Source: Salisapilia sapeloensis
Taxonomy: Eukaryota > Oomycota > Peronosporomycetes > Peronosporales > Salisapiliaceae
Length of the DNA: 56,634 bases
Assembly: GCA_023334545.1 (NCBI GenBank)
Contig: JAADVB010000111.1
Span: 1 to 56,634 of the forward strand
Reading direction: 5' to 3'
Shown here: positions 32,719-43,100 of the stretch, in pieces
Numbering within the stretch: the first letter of the stretch is position 1
How the letters are laid out: every line of letters starts with the position of its first letter
Program-made: the position numbers and the translations under genes
The notes under the pieces: generated by a model
Seen by the model: the letters and a program-made list of their open reading frames with translations, nothing else
The model's database searches: none
Told to the model about the DNA's origin: nothing

Positions 32719-34740
32719 ATGGGCAAGATCATCGACTCCATCGAGGCTCAATATGCCTCTTCGGATGAAAAACCTACCGTCTCATTTGAATACTTTCCAG
32801 CCAAAACGGAGGATGGTATCTACAACCTCCTCACACGTATCGAAGGCATGAGCCTTTCGCTCCAGCCGACGTTCGTTACGCTCACGTGGCGCTCTGCTTT
32901 CAAAGACGAATCTCTATGGCTTCGTATCGGTGCTCATATCCAAAAGGAATTCCAACTGGATGTCCTACTCCACCTTACGTGCCATTTACCTGTGGAAGAC
33001 CTTAAACGCATCCTAAAGAATGCACGAGCTGCTGGCATTCGCAACATCTTAGCGCTACGTGGCGATCCTCCTATCGGATCAGAGCGATGGCAAAAGGTAG
33101 AAGGCGGACTATCCAACGCCGTTGACCTCATCCGTCTCATTCGACAGGAACATGGAGACTACTTCTGTATCGCCTGTGCCGGGTACCCAGAAGTCCACAT
33201 CGAATCGTGGAACCATCCTGACCTTCCTCCATCGAAAGAAGCGAAGCAGCTCGATTTGGAACGCCTTAAAGAAAAGCAAGACGCCGGTGCAGATTTCCTC
33301 ATCACTCAATTCTTCTTTGACGTTGATAATATGCTCCGTTGGATCCAAGACTGTCGTGACGTTGGCATCACGATGCCGATTCTCCCAGGCTATCTCCCGA
33401 TCCAAAACTATAATGCCTTTCGTAAATTTACAAGTTGGACGAAAACGAGTGTCCCGAAGCAAATTTCGCACGACTTGGAAAAGATTAAAAACGACGATGC
33501 GGCCGTGAAAAAGTATGGCATCCAACTCGCGATTGATACCTGCCAGAAGATGATGAATGCAGGTGTCAAGTCTCTCCACTTTTACACGATGAACTTAGCG
33601 TCTACTGTCACACAAGTCTTGAATGGACTTGACCTCGTGCCATCGCCACATCAACGCAGTTTGCCTTGGAACTCGACACTCGCACGCACGAACGGACATG
33701 GCGACGGAGAGCAAGTACGTCCGATCTTCTGGTCGAATCGTCAAGCGAGTTACATTGCTCGTACGTCCGAGTGGGATGACTTTCCCAATGGTCGATGGGG
33801 AGATCGATCGAGCCCTGCATACGGCGAATTGTCGGACTATTACCTCAACTTTAAGCGCAAGGTGAATCGACATCAACTCTGGGGCACACCATCGACGCAT
33901 CAAGAGGTGTATGACGTCTTCGTCGACTTTGTCGAAGGCAAAATCAAGCAGCTGCCTTGGTGTGAGCAGACGCTCGCGCAAGAGAGTGGTCGCATTCGTA
34001 ACCAGCTGAAGTGGATCAACAGCCACGGCTTCCTTACGATCAACAGCCAGCCGCGTGTGAACGCTACGCCATCGAACGACCCTGCCGTCGGGTGGGGAGG
34101 TGACGACGGTGTCGTCTTCCAGAAAGCGTACGTCGAGTTCTTCGTCTCTCCGTCGCTCCTCGATGAGCTCCTCAAGATGTTCCCAGAGTACCCGAGCCTC
34201 TCCTTCCACGCGCTCGATCGACACGGCAACGAGCACTCGAACGTCCCGAAGCACAGTGTCACAGCCGTCACGTGGGGTGTCTTCCCTGGCCGAGAGATTA
34301 TCCAGCCGACAGTCGTGGACTCCGACAGCTTCGACGCATGGAAGGATGAAGCATTTGAGCTATGGCAGGCTCAATGGCTATCTGCATACGAAGAAGGATC
34401 GGCATCCCATAAAGTCCTAAGCGACATGATCGACACGTACTTCCTCGTGAATGTCGTCGACAATGACTATACGAATGATGCAAGTGACATCTTCCACATT
34501 TTCTCTCGTATCATCGCTGATGGGATGAGTAAAGATGATCTACGTGCACGTATGGTGGAGCTCCAGACGTTGAATGAACATTTGCATGAATCCGTTGGGA
34601 AACTGCAGGTACTACAGGATGAAATGGCACAAGAATTGTCGAGTACACACGCGGAGCTTGAACGTCTTAAGAATGACAATGTCCAACTACGTAATGAAAC
34701 GCGTAAACTACGTGCACGTGCTGCCATTTCAACGCTTTAA
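32719..34740 (+). CDS. MTHFR: Methylenetetrahydrofolate reductase with C-terminal coiled coil
   Basis: A single exon of 673 residues. MTHFR reduces 5,10-methylene-THF to 5-methyl-THF with FAD, feeding methionine synthesis. The N-terminal TIM barrel (about 1-300) shows SFEYFPAKTEDG, VTLTWRS, LHLTCHLP, LALRGDPP and DFLITQFFFD, all family hallmarks. Residues about 337-600 form the eukaryotic regulatory domain, which binds S-adenosylmethionine in other species and includes GWGGDDGVVFQKAYVEFF and VTWGVFPGREI. The last 60 residues are a heptad-rich coiled coil (LQTLNEHLHESVGKL and on) not usual for the family, possibly for oligomerisation. The gene converges with threonyl-tRNA synthetase, 102 bases between stops. 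There is no obvious organelle signal, so it is probably cytosolic. Confidence 0.93.
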   Translation: MGKIIDSIEAQYASSDEKPTVSFEYFPAKTEDGIYNLLTRIEGMSLSLQPTFVTLTWRSAFKDESLWLRIGAHIQKEFQLDVLLHLTCHLPVEDLKRILKNARAAGIRNILALRGDPPIGSERWQKVEGGLSNAVDLIRLIRQEHGDYFCIACAGYPEVHIESWNHPDLPPSKEAKQLDLERLKEKQDAGADFLITQFFFDVDNMLRWIQDCRDVGITMPILPGYLPIQNYNAFRKFTSWTKTSVPKQISHDLEKIKNDDAAVKKYGIQLAIDTCQKMMNAGVKSLHFYTMNLASTVTQVLNGLDLVPSPHQRSLPWNSTLARTNGHGDGEQVRPIFWSNRQASYIARTSEWDDFPNGRWGDRSSPAYGELSDYYLNFKRKVNRHQLWGTPSTHQEVYDVFVDFVEGKIKQLPWCEQTLAQESGRIRNQLKWINSHGFLTINSQPRVNATPSNDPAVGWGGDDGVVFQKAYVEFFVSPSLLDELLKMFPEYPSLSFHALDRHGNEHSNVPKHSVTAVTWGVFPGREIIQPTVVDSDSFDAWKDEAFELWQAQWLSAYEEGSASHKVLSDMIDTYFLVNVVDNDYTNDASDIFHIFSRIIADGMSKDDLRARMVELQTLNEHLHESVGKLQVLQDEMAQELSSTHAELERLKNDNVQLRNETRKLRARAAISTL

Positions 34741-34842
34741 AAGGAAAGAAAGCTATTCGGCGACTACTAAAAGCTGCTCTGTTGCTTGCACTAGTAACAC
34801 GGCACCTTGTCCGGATCGGACGTCAAGACTTTGTAAGATGAA

Positions 34843-37083
34843 TTACTCTTCACTAGCCTTGGTCTCCTCCAACCGCTTGAACATGCTAATCGCTTCTTCC
34901 AACGACTTTGTTCCATGCACCTTGTTATCTCGCGTACGAATGTTCACTGCACGCTCTTCCTTTTCCTTGGCACCGACGACGAGAATGTAGTTATAATGCG
35001 CCATCTGCCCCTCGCGAATCTTTTTATTCAATGTCTTGCCTGAATCGTCGATATCGACGTCGAAACCAGCACGGAAGAGCTCATCCTTGACTTCATACCC
35101 GTAATCGACAAAGTTCGCACCCACCGTCACGATCAACGCTTGACGCGGAGACAACCAGAAGGGGAACTTACCAGCGTAATGCTCTACTAGCACAGCAATG
35201 AAACGTTCTAACGAACCATAGATCGCACGATGGATGATCACCGGGCGTTTGAACGCCTCTGCATCTTCGTTATCCGATCGGTACTTGAGGTTGAAACGAA
35301 TCGGGAGCTGGAAGTCAAGCTGCACAGTCGCGCATTGATGCTGACGCTTGAGAGCGTCCGTGATCATGATATCGATCTTTGGCCCGTAGAACGCACCGTC
35401 TCCAGGGTTCTCACGCCACTTGCCTTTCCCGACAAACTCATCCAAGGCATTCGCGAGTTGTTTCTCCGCAAATTCCCATTGTTCCAAATCACCCATGGCT
35501 TTCTCCGGACGTGTCGATAGCTCTAAATCAACTTGAATGCCAAAGACATCGTACACGTACTTCATAAAGTTCAAAAAGTCGAGCACTTCTTTCTGGATCT
35601 GATCGTCACGACAGAAGATGTGCGCATCATCTTGCTGGAAACGACGGACACGCGTGAGACCAGTTAAGGCACCACTGAGTTCATTCCGATGGAGGACACC
35701 ACAATCAGCGTATCGGACAGGAAGCTCTCGATACGATCGGAGACGATGGTCGAACATGAGGCAATGGGAAGGACAGTTCATCGGCTTGAGTGCAAACTCC
35801 TGTCCTTCCACTTTGAACGTAAACATGTTATCCTTGTAATGCTGCGCATGACCCGATGTTTGCCATAGATCCATGTTGAACACATTCGGCGTGATCACTT
35901 CTTGATACCCTCGTGCACGATATTGTTCACGAATGAACTTCAACAGCTTAAAGTAGATGGCTGAGCCATGAGGAAGCCAGAAGCCACTGCCAGGACTCCA
36001 CGGATGGAAGAAAAAGAGCTCTTCCGATTGACCCAATCGACGGTGATCGCGCTTCGCAGCCTCTTCTTGAAAGTGCTTCCACTCCTTCATCTGCTGCTTG
36101 TTCGGGAATGAAATGCCGTACACGCGCTGGAGACTGTCGTTCGTAGTCTTGCCGAGCCAATACGTACTCGACGTACGCGTGACGGAGAAAGCTTTCAGCT
36201 TACCCGTATGCGGCACGTGTGGACCACGACAGAGATCAATGAGAGGACCACAGCGATAGGCGGTCGTCTTCCCTCCATCCGGAATCTTCGTACTGATCAA
36301 TTGGACCTTGAAAGGATTATCAGCAAAGAGTTCGAGCGCCTCTTCTTTCGTGAGGACGATACGCTCGAATTTTTGCTTGTCCTTGACGACCTTTAGACAA
36401 GCCTTTTCAATCGATGGGAGCTCACCTTCCCCAATCGTCTCTTTCCCCATGTACGAATCATAGTAAAAGCCTCCTTCCACCGGCGGACCGATGGTTAAAT
36501 GGCTACCTTTCATCTTTTCTAAACTCTCGCCTAAGACGTGAGCACTCGAGTGCCAGAAGACCATCTTGCCTTCACGATCTTCGAACTTGAGCAACTCGAG
36601 ACGACAGTCGCCGATCAACGGACGGAAGACGTCCCAGAGCTCCGTCTTGGCGCCACCGGCACAGCAAGAGTCGGTATCAGCATCCTGCGTCTCGTTACCG
36701 TCAATGTCCGATGCATCGACACGGAACGGATCTTCTGGCTGGCCCTGGTATCGAACGCGAGCGACGACGACAGCGTCGGCGAGACCTTGGGAAATGGACA
36801 GCGCAATGTCCAGTGGCGTCGTCTGCCACGCAATACCGTCTTTCACGGCTCCATCCGGCAATTCGACCTTGATATGCTTGTTCTCGGCAGCAAGCTTCGC
36901 TACTTGTTCACGCTGAGGAGCGATCAATCGGTCGTACACTTGCTCTCGCTTCGAGATAAAAGGAGGGTCTTGCGTCGGTGTAAATTCACCACCAATCTTG
37001 TGAGCGTCCGCGGTAGACACCTTAGGTCCACTCGCTTCCGTCAAACGCGTCTGTACACGCTGCGTATTGCTCTCGTCCGCCAT
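34843..37083 (-). CDS. Threonyl-tRNA synthetase
   Basis: A single exon of 746 residues, starting at ATG 37083. It charges tRNA-Thr. A TGS domain (IKVELPDGAVKDGIAW, about 75-140) comes first. The editing domain follows, with HSSAHVLGES and DLCRGPHVPHTG. The class II core has GSGFWLPHGSAIYFKL (motif 1 region), FALKPMNCPSHCLMF with zinc ligand Cys, VLHRNELSGALTGLTRVRRF (motif 2) and GSLERFIAVLVEHYAG (motif 3). The anticodon-binding domain ends the protein. The N-terminus (MADESNTQRVQTRL) is not an obvious presequence, so this looks like the cytosolic enzyme; dual use with mitochondria through an upstream start is not excluded. Confidence 0.95.
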   Translation of the reverse strand: MADESNTQRVQTRLTEASGPKVSTADAHKIGGEFTPTQDPPFISKREQVYDRLIAPQREQVAKLAAENKHIKVELPDGAVKDGIAWQTTPLDIALSISQGLADAVVVARVRYQGQPEDPFRVDASDIDGNETQDADTDSCCAGGAKTELWDVFRPLIGDCRLELLKFEDREGKMVFWHSSAHVLGESLEKMKGSHLTIGPPVEGGFYYDSYMGKETIGEGELPSIEKACLKVVKDKQKFERIVLTKEEALELFADNPFKVQLISTKIPDGGKTTAYRCGPLIDLCRGPHVPHTGKLKAFSVTRTSSTYWLGKTTNDSLQRVYGISFPNKQQMKEWKHFQEEAAKRDHRRLGQSEELFFFHPWSPGSGFWLPHGSAIYFKLLKFIREQYRARGYQEVITPNVFNMDLWQTSGHAQHYKDNMFTFKVEGQEFALKPMNCPSHCLMFDHRLRSYRELPVRYADCGVLHRNELSGALTGLTRVRRFQQDDAHIFCRDDQIQKEVLDFLNFMKYVYDVFGIQVDLELSTRPEKAMGDLEQWEFAEKQLANALDEFVGKGKWRENPGDGAFYGPKIDIMITDALKRQHQCATVQLDFQLPIRFNLKYRSDNEDAEAFKRPVIIHRAIYGSLERFIAVLVEHYAGKFPFWLSPRQALIVTVGANFVDYGYEVKDELFRAGFDVDIDDSGKTLNKKIREGQMAHYNYILVVGAKEKEERAVNIRTRDNKVHGTKSLEEAISMFKRLEETKASEE

Positions 37084-37586
37084 ACTCGTACTTGGATCTC
37101 TTCCTCCGATATTCGGGTGGCGAGGACAGGGTCGGTTGTTAACGAATTGATGTTAGCTCGCAGTTAGAAACAGAGAGCTGGTTAAGAGGGAAATGGTAAA
37201 GTGAGAGAGAGGATTGGAGGTGGAAGGATGACTTGTTGTGTTGCTGGAAAATATATATGGAATGGAGGCATGTTGTGGTTGGAGTGGATGACGAGAATGA
37301 TCTTGTGCGGTAGAAGTTGATTGCTGTGCTTGAAGATGGAGATGTGGAAGTGACCTTCATCGACGCCATGAGCAGAGTGTATGTAAGTGTCCAAGCAGCG
37401 TTTTGTCACTAGAAGCTGTAAAGTTATAGGATTTAGACATTTGCTAAAGAGAATTCTTTCTGTGTAATAAACACATGAACCACAAGAAATGAAGTAGAAT
37501 GGGTATCTCGCCTTGACTAAGGCCAAGTAGATCAAAACGAGAGTACTCTGACTAGCGTCTATTTTCTACCAATAAAAGATGTTTAT
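37084..37586. other. Divergent promoter region between ThrRS and NVL genes
   Basis: About 500 bases with no gene recognised. It has purine-rich minus-facing and pyrimidine-rich tracts typical of oomycete promoters. Confidence 0.45.
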
Positions 37587-40099
37587 ATGGATTTTAACCA
37601 ATTAAAAATGGCTACAGGATTGGTGGTCAAACGTGGGAATTATCAGATTGGAACGAACATGGAGACCAAGGTCGCGTTCCATGTGCGCAAGTACTTGAAG
37701 GAGAATGATACAGTTCCGACGGAGGAATTTATGACCAAGTACCTCAAGGACACGTATGCCGAGTATCAGCGAAAACCACAGGTATACACGCTAGAGAATA
37801 GCTATCAAATGCAGTGATTAATACGTGGTCCAGGGCCCTCTCAAGACCATGGTACGCAAAGTTTTAAAGAAGCAAGGCAAAGCCAATGGCAACAGGTACA
37901 TTGCAATCCTCCTAGCATCATTTTCAGCCTTTAACGGCACATTCTAGTGCCACAAAACGAACTCGAAGTGAATCATCGGAGGAAGATGAGCGTATGGCCG
38001 CCGAGTTCGAAGCCCAAACAGCTTTATCAGGTGCCTCCAACTCGCTCAACTCTTCCATTCGAGCCAACTACGCTTCCACGACGGAAAAGAATGCTGAATC
38101 AAGCGATACACCGAGTAAAAAGAAAGCTCGTGTTCGCCAACGGTCCGACGATGATTCGCAAAAGAAGAAGCGCGATGCCAAGTCCAAAGACGATGAAGAG
38201 CCAGGCTTTGTCGTCTCTCGTCCGACAGCTCGATACACTGATTTTGGAGGCATCCATACTATCCTACAAGAAGTAAAAGAACTCATCGAGTATCCTCTCA
38301 CGCATCCCGAAGTCTACTCTCACCTCGGTGTCGAGCCTCCTCGTGGCATCCTATTGCATGGCCCGCCTGGTACAGGCAAGTCGATGCTTGCTCATGCTAT
38401 TGCAGGAGAATCAGGAGCCTGCTTCTTCCGTGTATCTGCTCCTGAGATTGTTTCTGGCATGTCTGGTGAGTCCGAACAAAAGGTTCGAGAGCTATTTGAT
38501 GAAGCAGTTTCAAACGCCCCATCCATCATTTTCATCGATGAAATCGATGCGATTGCACCGAAGCGAGAGACGTCTCAACGTGGCATGGAAAAGCGTATCG
38601 TCGCGCAACTACTCACTTCCACAGATTCACTCAGTCTCGAGCGAACAGGAGGCAAACCAGTGGTTGTCATTGGGGCTACAAACCGTCCAGATGCACTTGA
38701 CTCTGCCTTACGTCGTGCAGGTCGTTTTGATCGAGAGATTGGTCTGGGTATTCCAGACGATGTCGCTCGAGAACACATCCTCCGCGTCCTCGCTGCCAAG
38801 ATGACGTTAGAAGGAGACTTTGACTACAAAATGATCGCCAAGAAGACGCCTGGTTTCGTTGGTGCAGACCTCGCATCATTAACCAAAGAGGCGGCTGTAC
38901 TAGCTGTGAATCGCATCTTCTCCACCATCCTTTCGGACAAGAACAAAAGTGAGAAAGATGAAAGCATGGCAGCTGCGGACAATGCGGATGATAGCTCTAC
39001 TGCCGATGGCATTCGATCACAGATAACGCCATTCACACCGGAAGAATTAGCACCACTAAGCATCTCCATGGCAGACTTCCTTGCGGCTGTACCTAAAGTC
39101 CAGCCGAGTTCGAAGCGTGAAGGCTTTGCGACCATCCCAGATGTCTCGTGGAACGACATTGGTGCACTCTCGAGTGTGCGTGATGAGCTCGTCTTGTCGA
39201 TCCTCGAGCCGATCCAACACCCCGAACGCTTCGATGCCTTGGGACTCGACATGCCAGCAGGTGTGCTGCTCTATGGACCGCCTGGATGTGGTAAGACGCT
39301 ACTTGCTAAGGCAATTGCGAACGAAAGTGGCGCCAACTTCATCAGCATCAAAGGGCCTGAGCTACTTGACAAGTACGTCGGTGAGTCGGAGCGTGCTGTT
39401 CGACAAGTATTCCTTCGTGCTCGAGCGTCTTCTCCTTGTGTTGTCTTTTTCGATGAACTCGATGCGCTCTGTCCTCGTCGATCAGATGGTGGTGATTCTG
39501 GTAATGGAGTCAGTGAACGCGTAGTTAATCAGCTATTGACCGAGATGGACGGACTGGACGGACGGAAGAATGTCTTTGTAATTGCGGCTACGAACCGTCC
39601 GGATATGATTGACCCAGCCATGTTGCGTCCTGGCCGACTAGACAAGTTGCTGTACGTGCCGCTACCTGGTGCAGCCGATCGCCTGCAGATCTTGAAGGCG
39701 CAGACGAAGAAGTGTCGAATGGCAGATGACGTTCAATTAGAATCGATTGCTCAAGACCCGAAAGGTGAAGGCTTTAGTGGCGCTGACCTCAGTGCTTTGG
39801 TGCGTGAAGCTGGTATCGCTGCACTTCGTGAAGCAGACCTGTCGACGACGGCGACTGAGGCATTGTTCATCCATCACAGGCACTTTGTACAAGCGTTTGA
39901 GACGGTCTTCCCATCCGTCTCTCGTGCTGACCAACGCATGTTTGATCGTATGAAGAAGAACTTGCGTCGATCCAGAACGACGATGGTGCCGGATGCGACC
40001 GAAAAAGCGGCTGCAGCAGCTAAAGTTGCGGTTGAAACCATCGACAAGAAGGTTCCTGACGATGAAAAGGATAAAAAGGATGAAAAGATGCTGGCGTAG
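37587..40099 (+). CDS. NVL: NVL/RIX7-type double AAA ATPase for ribosome biogenesis
   Basis: Exons are 37587-37781, 37834-37895 and 37948-40099, with two 52-base introns, giving 802 residues. RIX7/NVL pulls assembly factors off pre-60S ribosomes in the nucleolus. The first exons encode a small helical domain (KVAFHVRKYLKENDTVPTEE), like the NVL N-terminal domain, then a basic, acidic-patched linker with likely nuclear signals (KKKARVRQR). The first AAA module has GPPGTGKS (about 223) and IIFIDEIDAI. The second has GPPGCGKT (about 530) and VVFFDELDAL, with arginine-finger region RPDMIDPAMLRPGRLDK. The pre-domain text ARYTDFGGIHTILQEVKELI is typical of NVL. A Lys/Asp-rich tail ends the protein. 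It converges on the giant channel gene, only 51 bases away. Confidence 0.92.
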
Positions 40100-40150
40100 A
40101 GCGATTTAGTAACAAGCAAATAGATTGTTCATTCACTTTGATATATCTGT

Positions 40151-43100
40151 CTACCCATGCATGCGTCCATAGCTACGTCCACTTGATGTGATACGAGGTA
40201 TAGACCGTGGACTTCTACCGCTGAGTCTTTTCGAGAAATTAGAGGGATCCAGTAGCAAGCAGAAAGTTTGGATGATAGTGTTCCCCGGTTCTATCGTGCC
40301 ATCCTCTGGAATTGATAGATCAGTATCTTTCAGCAAGTATCGTGCAGCACAAGCCTTGGCACTGCTTATGATCTCCTTAGCTTCGAGCACACTAAGGCTG
40401 TTCAGTTCAGAGAGGAGGAACATCGCAGAGTGATAGATGTAGGTATGCGGTATCTGGTCCTCCACCATCGTTGCAATGTCTATACTAGATCGTCGGCTAC
40501 TAGGTGAATTTTGAAGGGAATCTACCCTACGACTAAGACCTGCTTTTATATGAGGCATCAGAATGTCAACGGCATGCCTCATCGTTGGAACGAAAGGGCT
40601 GGATGGAGCTACTGGCATGATCCAATCTACTTTGTTCATACGACGATGGTTTGGATAGCTTTGGAGCAATTGCTCGTAGTCCTCATGGTCCAGACGGAAG
40701 AGGTCGCAAACTGAAAGAGCTGTACAAGTTTCCTGCCATGGGATACCATAAAGCAGTGGTAATTCACCGAAATGTGCTCCAGATTCCTTCACTTGCTCGG
40801 ATTTTTCATGCCGAACGATGACACGACCACTAGAGATGAAGTACATGACTCGCATGACATCACCTTGGGCTACGATCTCTTCACCATCACTGCAGACAAC
40901 GTAATGCAACTTTAGTAGTAGTGACCGTAGGAAGTAATATTCAAGTGATCGAAAGAGAGTCACTCTCCACGCCAACGTACGGCGCATTGTGTATACTACA
41001 TCCTCACGAAGAACTGGTGAAATGAACTCAGTCGCACTTAGCTTCTCGTCTCCTTGTTGCCTATTCCATATTCGAGCGTAATAGTTCTTTATATGCTGCT
41101 GCATTTTGTCCGGCACGTTGTGCTGGACAAGGTAGTGCTGTATCGCTGCAATACGCTCCTCAAAGCTAGCACGCTGACGCATGAAAATGTCCAACCATTC
41201 GCTTTGTGCACCGATAAGAGACCCGTATACATATATGCCGACGAGGATGAAACCCATTTCGACTGCGGTCTCAACGACATTTAAAGACGTGATATCGCCA
41301 TAGTAGACCATCGAGACCGACTCATACGATACTAGCAACGAACGAAGATACTTTCGACTAAGCGATACAGCACGAAGCCCGGCTACATCAAGATTGATAG
41401 TAAAGAACCCTGGTGGAAGAATGAGCAAGCCAGACGACGATAGCCACGATTTGTCGTAATACTTAAAAGCACTGTCACTGGCAGCATACCAGATACATGC
41501 AATCAAATGGATCATGACATTGTACTTGATGACAGATCGAATGAATCGCAGCGTAGCTTCTGTGATAGGTAACTTGACGTCGTACACGAAGAACTGAAAT
41601 AAAGACTCTGAAAGAGAATCGATTCGTGCAACGTAAAGCAGCTTGTTCAGACGCAAGAAGCTCAAGTACCTTCGTTCGTACGCACTGGGCACATATATAG
41701 CCAATATAGCCAAGTCAAATGGAAACAACGCCGCAAGGTCGTACCAGAACGAAGGATAGATAACCGAGGATACTCTTGCTATAAATCTTCGATACTTGCT
41801 CGACCTATGAAGCAGCGGTGTGGTGTTTATCTGCACATGGCGCTCGTTGCTGTGAAGATGCAGCTTGTACCCAACATCGACAAAGCATGCCAAATCCATC
41901 ATGTATTCACACCAAATCCAAGGAGAAAGTGCATCACTACCCCTTACTTGTAGGTCATTGTCGAAACATACTCTGAATGGATATCCAGTAACCCAGTAAC
42001 AACTAATAATCAGCATAAAAGCTTCCCACATTTTACTCATGTTCAGGATCATTCGCTGAAATCCAAGTAGGAGACGATCACTTTTCTTCCTCTTTGCCAG
42101 GAGATGTAATTTGCTTGCTTGCGCTTTTATCATTGCTCGTGCGCTCCCAGATTTGCTCAAGGGTTTCGAGTCACCGACTGGCAGAACTTTTGAATCAGGA
42201 AGATTTTGTTGGACAGCTAAATTTCTCTTCGAATCTCGGCTTTGACTGCGGCTCGTACTGTGACCAGAGGTCTTAGAAGACATTGATACGCCAACCTTCT
42301 GTCTCCAATTTCGATATATATGATACAAATTTAGTAACTTTGAAAATTGAGGTCGTTGACATTGCTGTAGAACCTCAAAGTTAATACCCACTGTTTCATG
42401 CCTGGCAGCCTCAAGACCACCCGTGACCTTATTCGCAAGCCGCTTATGTTTTTCTTCATCAAACTTGACTAACGAAAAGAATTTTTCATCGAATAGAGGA
42501 AGTGATTTGCTGCGGTGTAGTCTTTGGCGACGGCTCCGAGTAATTTGGCAGGCAAGACTCGCGAGACTAGATCTTCTCCGTTGAACAAAGGGCTCTAAGC
42601 TGCCTGAATTAAGCTCATTTGTACCATTTGCTCCATCCTGGTTTGTTTTACGACTGTCAAGTACGTTAGTGACACTAGTTGCCTCACTGAACATGTTGCG
42701 AGGCGTTGGCAGCGTATCTTTTGGAGGTAAGTCGTTGGTTACCAATGCTATCGAACTCATCCTATTTAACGCTTGACTGTCATCAATGCTTATTATGCGC
42801 TGATGTGCAACGGGGGATGCTTGCAGTTGCTGTATACTGTCTTGGCAAAGACCAGACATCCTTCGTCCATTTCTGAGAGGCGCTTTTTGCGCTAATACTT
42901 TAGCTATTTGCTGGTTGTGCGCTTCCATAGAGTCCGTGATTTCCTTGAGTTTTTTGTCTACCGCAAACTCGACGGCGGCCAAGTACGTGGCTCGTCGCCA
43001 GCATTCCTTTTGCAGCAGCTCTAGGTTTTGACTGGTCATATGGATGCGGATGTAGCGACTGACAGGATTTACTTGTGACATCATTTCACGATATAGATCG

